Source of the DNA: Pedobacter segetis
GTDB lineage: Bacteria; Bacteroidota; Bacteroidia; Sphingobacteriales; Sphingobacteriaceae
Direction of reading: 5' to 3'
Length of the DNA stretch: 64,000 nt
NCBI RefSeq assembly: GCF_016623585.1
Contig: NZ_JAEHFY010000005.1
Coordinates: 123,626 to 187,625 of the forward strand
The notes below the pieces were generated by a model, which was not told the origin of the DNA, did not search any database, and saw nothing but the letters and a program-made list of their open reading frames with translations. This document shows positions 63,705 through 64,000 of the stretch, in pieces. Position numbers and translations under genes: made by a program. The number at the start of each line of letters is the position of its first letter. Position 1 is the stretch's first letter.

Positions 63705-63890
63705 CTAAACCCAAGACTCTGGTTTTCTAATGATAAAACCTTTAGGTGTTTGAATTTCGTAAGGCAAAAGGCTATCCTTAAAACGCTTCTCATAATGCTC
63801 GAGATGAATTACTGCCTCGGCATGTTTTGTTAAATCTGCAGAATTTCTTTTTGGCGGAAAGTGACAATAAATTTTATGTTCGCTGTTCAA
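63705..63890 (-). CDS. Small unknown ORF near the window end
   Basis: 61 residues from a TTG at 63890; the frame is closed by a stop 24 bases further upstream. It reads NSEHKIYCHFPPKRNSADLT, then a helical HLEHYEKRF segment and ends KPESWV. Soluble, highly charged, no family recognised. It may be a fragment. Confidence 0.35.
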   Translation of the reverse strand: MNSEHKIYCHFPPKRNSADLTKHAEAVIHLEHYEKRFKDSLLPYEIQTPKGFIIRKPESWV

Positions 63891-64000
63891 TTCTCTAATT
63901 AATTCAAGTTGCTAGTTAATTGCTTTGCTTAATTGCAAACCAAAAACAAACAGGGTTAATTTTATTAGAAATCCCTCTAACGTTACTGCGTGTATTGTTC

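Overview
The window looks like chromosomal DNA of a low-GC Bacteroidota bacterium, most probably a Sphingobacteriaceae member close to Pedobacter. The grounds are a SusC/SusD pair, Por-type (type 9) sorting tails, promoters of the TTTG-N19-TAnnTTTG type, a short NuoG, C5-pathway heme genes with a HemC-HemD fusion, and a subclass B1 metallo-beta-lactamase-like gene. The genus is inferred; there is no rRNA or tRNA gene in the window to test it.

Layout. 1-1.4 kb: a two-gene accessory module (truncated DUF488 protein plus an uncharacterised partner). 1.6-9.2 kb: surface polysaccharide locus with glycosyltransferases, a Wzx-like flippase, an acetyltransferase and two methyltransferases on both strands. 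9.3-24.9 kb: a polysaccharide utilisation locus with a 7TM sensor fused to a transposase-type zinc ribbon, SusC, SusD, two GH30 glycosidases and two type 9-secreted proteins, one with an SGNH esterase-like domain. 25-35.2 kb: housekeeping genes (typA, a GH18/NodB/GT2 fusion, a biotin carrier, DUF4159, rsmE, a CorC-like protein, ppa, dedA). 35.3-36 kb: an UPF0175/DUF3368 toxin-antitoxin pair. 36-50 kb: the complete 14-gene complex I operon nuoABCDEFGHIJKLMN on the minus strand. 50.4-61.3 kb: an aminotransferase, then a heme cluster (hemJ, hemE, hemL, hemB, hemCD) with a two-component system and a PIN toxin-antitoxin pair inside it, and a DoxX gene. 62-64 kb: a CsbD-like protein, a B1 metallo-beta-lactamase-like enzyme, a secreted thioredoxin and a small unknown ORF. 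An 805-base AT-rich stretch at 61261-62065 has no recognisable gene.

How genes work together. The PUL would bind, import and cleave a beta-glucan (beta-1,6-glucan is the best guess from the paired GH30 enzymes), probably under control of the membrane sensor encoded just upstream. The nuo genes make proton-pumping NADH:quinone oxidoreductase. The heme genes supply every step from glutamate-1-semialdehyde to uroporphyrinogen/coproporphyrinogen plus a late HemJ oxidase; hemA is not in the window.

Most unusual features: (1) the 7TM-DISM/IS1595-type zinc-ribbon fusion at 9285-11165; (2) a dispersed non-coding element in four copies with matching ends (TTTGGGCGTT ... AACGCAAA); (3) an array of five CAACCCNNGGGTTG palindromes between nuoF and nuoG; (4) 34-base repeats between nuoE and nuoF, related to a sequence that appears to encode the signal peptide of the DUF4159 protein. 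No insertion sequence, prophage, CRISPR array, tRNA or rRNA was found.
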